DNA from: CPC320 sp002684375
GTDB taxonomy: Bacteria; Pseudomonadota; Alphaproteobacteria; Rhodobacterales; Rhodobacteraceae
Direction of reading: 5' to 3'
Length of the DNA: 34,207 bases
Assembly (NCBI GenBank): GCA_965662545.1
Contig: CBFIHZ010000038.1
Coordinates: 1-34,207, forward strand
The position numbers were made by a program, and so were the translations under genes. The notes under the pieces are model-generated. The model worked only from the letters and a program-made list of their open reading frames with translations, ran no database searches and was not told the origin of the DNA. Positions 33,770 to 34,207 of this stretch are shown one piece after another (position 1 is the first letter of the stretch; every line of letters starts with the position of its first letter).

Positions 33770-33943
33770 ATGAATAACGTTGATATCACAGAAGGTCATT
33801 TCATACTTATGGCCGCCCTTCTATACAATGAGAGAGGAACCTTAACTTCTGAGGAAGAACTCCGTGCGGATTTGTTGAAGGCTGTCGAAACTGTTCGAAA
33901 TACTCCAACGAAAGACTTCATAACTAGAACTGAAGTCGAGTAA
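33770..33943 (+). CDS. Small hypothetical protein, 57 aa
   Basis: An ATG with AAGGGAG seven bases upstream opens a 57-codon ORF ending TAA at 33941. The product starts MNNVDITEGHFILMAALLYN and continues as an acidic, helix-forming segment (TSEEELRADLLKAVETVR). No transmembrane segment or known domain. The strong ribosome-binding site and full codon run make it likely to be real; function unknown. No clear terminator follows, and the last 264 bp of the window show no gene. Confidence 0.55.
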   Translation: MNNVDITEGHFILMAALLYNERGTLTSEEELRADLLKAVETVRNTPTKDFITRTEVE

Positions 33944-34207
33944 AAACTCCACTAGTTCTTACGAATTGTATAGCCCCTTTTTTGCCGGAGACCCGCCTTG
34001 GATTTGGCAAAATCTCTTAACTGATGGACTCAACTTCAATAGGCATTTTGAATTTCAAAGTATGAACTGTGGCACGTAGGCATGAGCGCCAATCGTCTGC
34101 CATAAATTCGAAAAAACTGGAATATGGGCCTATTTTTGTTCGCAATGGTTTACAGCATCAGCCTGCTTGGTGAATTTGTCTTTTAGCTTATGTGAATAGG
34201 AATCTTC

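Noticed and set aside
1..34207. CRISPR arrays, toxin-antitoxin or restriction systems
   Set aside because: No regularly spaced repeats and no recognisable genes of these classes were found.

Overview
The window reads as chromosomal DNA of a marine Roseobacter-group alphaproteobacterium (Rhodobacterales). This is inferred from the gene families and arrangement: a complex I NDUFA9-type protein, DUF2794, a queC-D-E-F operon, glutamine-dependent NAD synthetase, a short discriminating-type GltX and an M81 peptidase. No rRNA or species marker is present, so genus is not assigned.

Layout. 1-480 is the eroded edge of an integrative element: the C-terminal part of an IS3-type transposase is spliced onto the first ~57 codons of a tyrosine integrase, beside tRNA-Leu(CAG). 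700-8850 is housekeeping: NDUFA9-like protein, asd, beta-carbonic anhydrase, and an overlapping trio of M17 aminopeptidase, NlpC/P60 hydrolase and agmatinase-family ureohydrolase, then a GST/DUF2794 pair. 9413-11774 is the preQ1 pathway (queC-queD-queE-queF) behind a type I preQ1 riboswitch that overlaps the queC ribosome-binding site. 11891-13162 holds a TPP riboswitch whose thiD gene survives only as ~17 codons, fused in frame to an alpha/beta hydrolase that carries an amber codon. 13531-13842 is a compact unit: palindrome, sigma-54 promoter, 30-codon membrane peptide, terminator. Then come galE, a CIA30 protein, a quinone reductase, an MscS channel, an M81 peptidase, nadE, gltX and a GGCT-like protein.

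From 23571 a tandem glycine riboswitch leads gcvT and gcvH, but gcvP is recognisable for only about ten codons. Reading then passes into a self-contained selenocysteine locus: selA-selB-selC (tRNA-Sec) on the plus strand, converging on selD and a GrdB-like selenoprotein on the minus strand. The selenoprotein has an in-frame UGA (31128-31130) in a Sec-x-x-Cys motif, so conventional gene calling would split it into two hypothetical proteins. The cassette therefore carries both the Sec machinery and a substrate for it.

From about 31.6 kb the DNA becomes AT-rich and looks recently acquired: a pectinacetylesterase-like secreted hydrolase with a perfect FNR-type box upstream, two small unidentified ORFs, a long inverted repeat and a GntR-like palindrome. 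The most unusual content is the selenoprotein cassette at a broken gcv operon, the TPP-riboswitch/thiD/hydrolase chimera, and the sigma-54 membrane-peptide unit.
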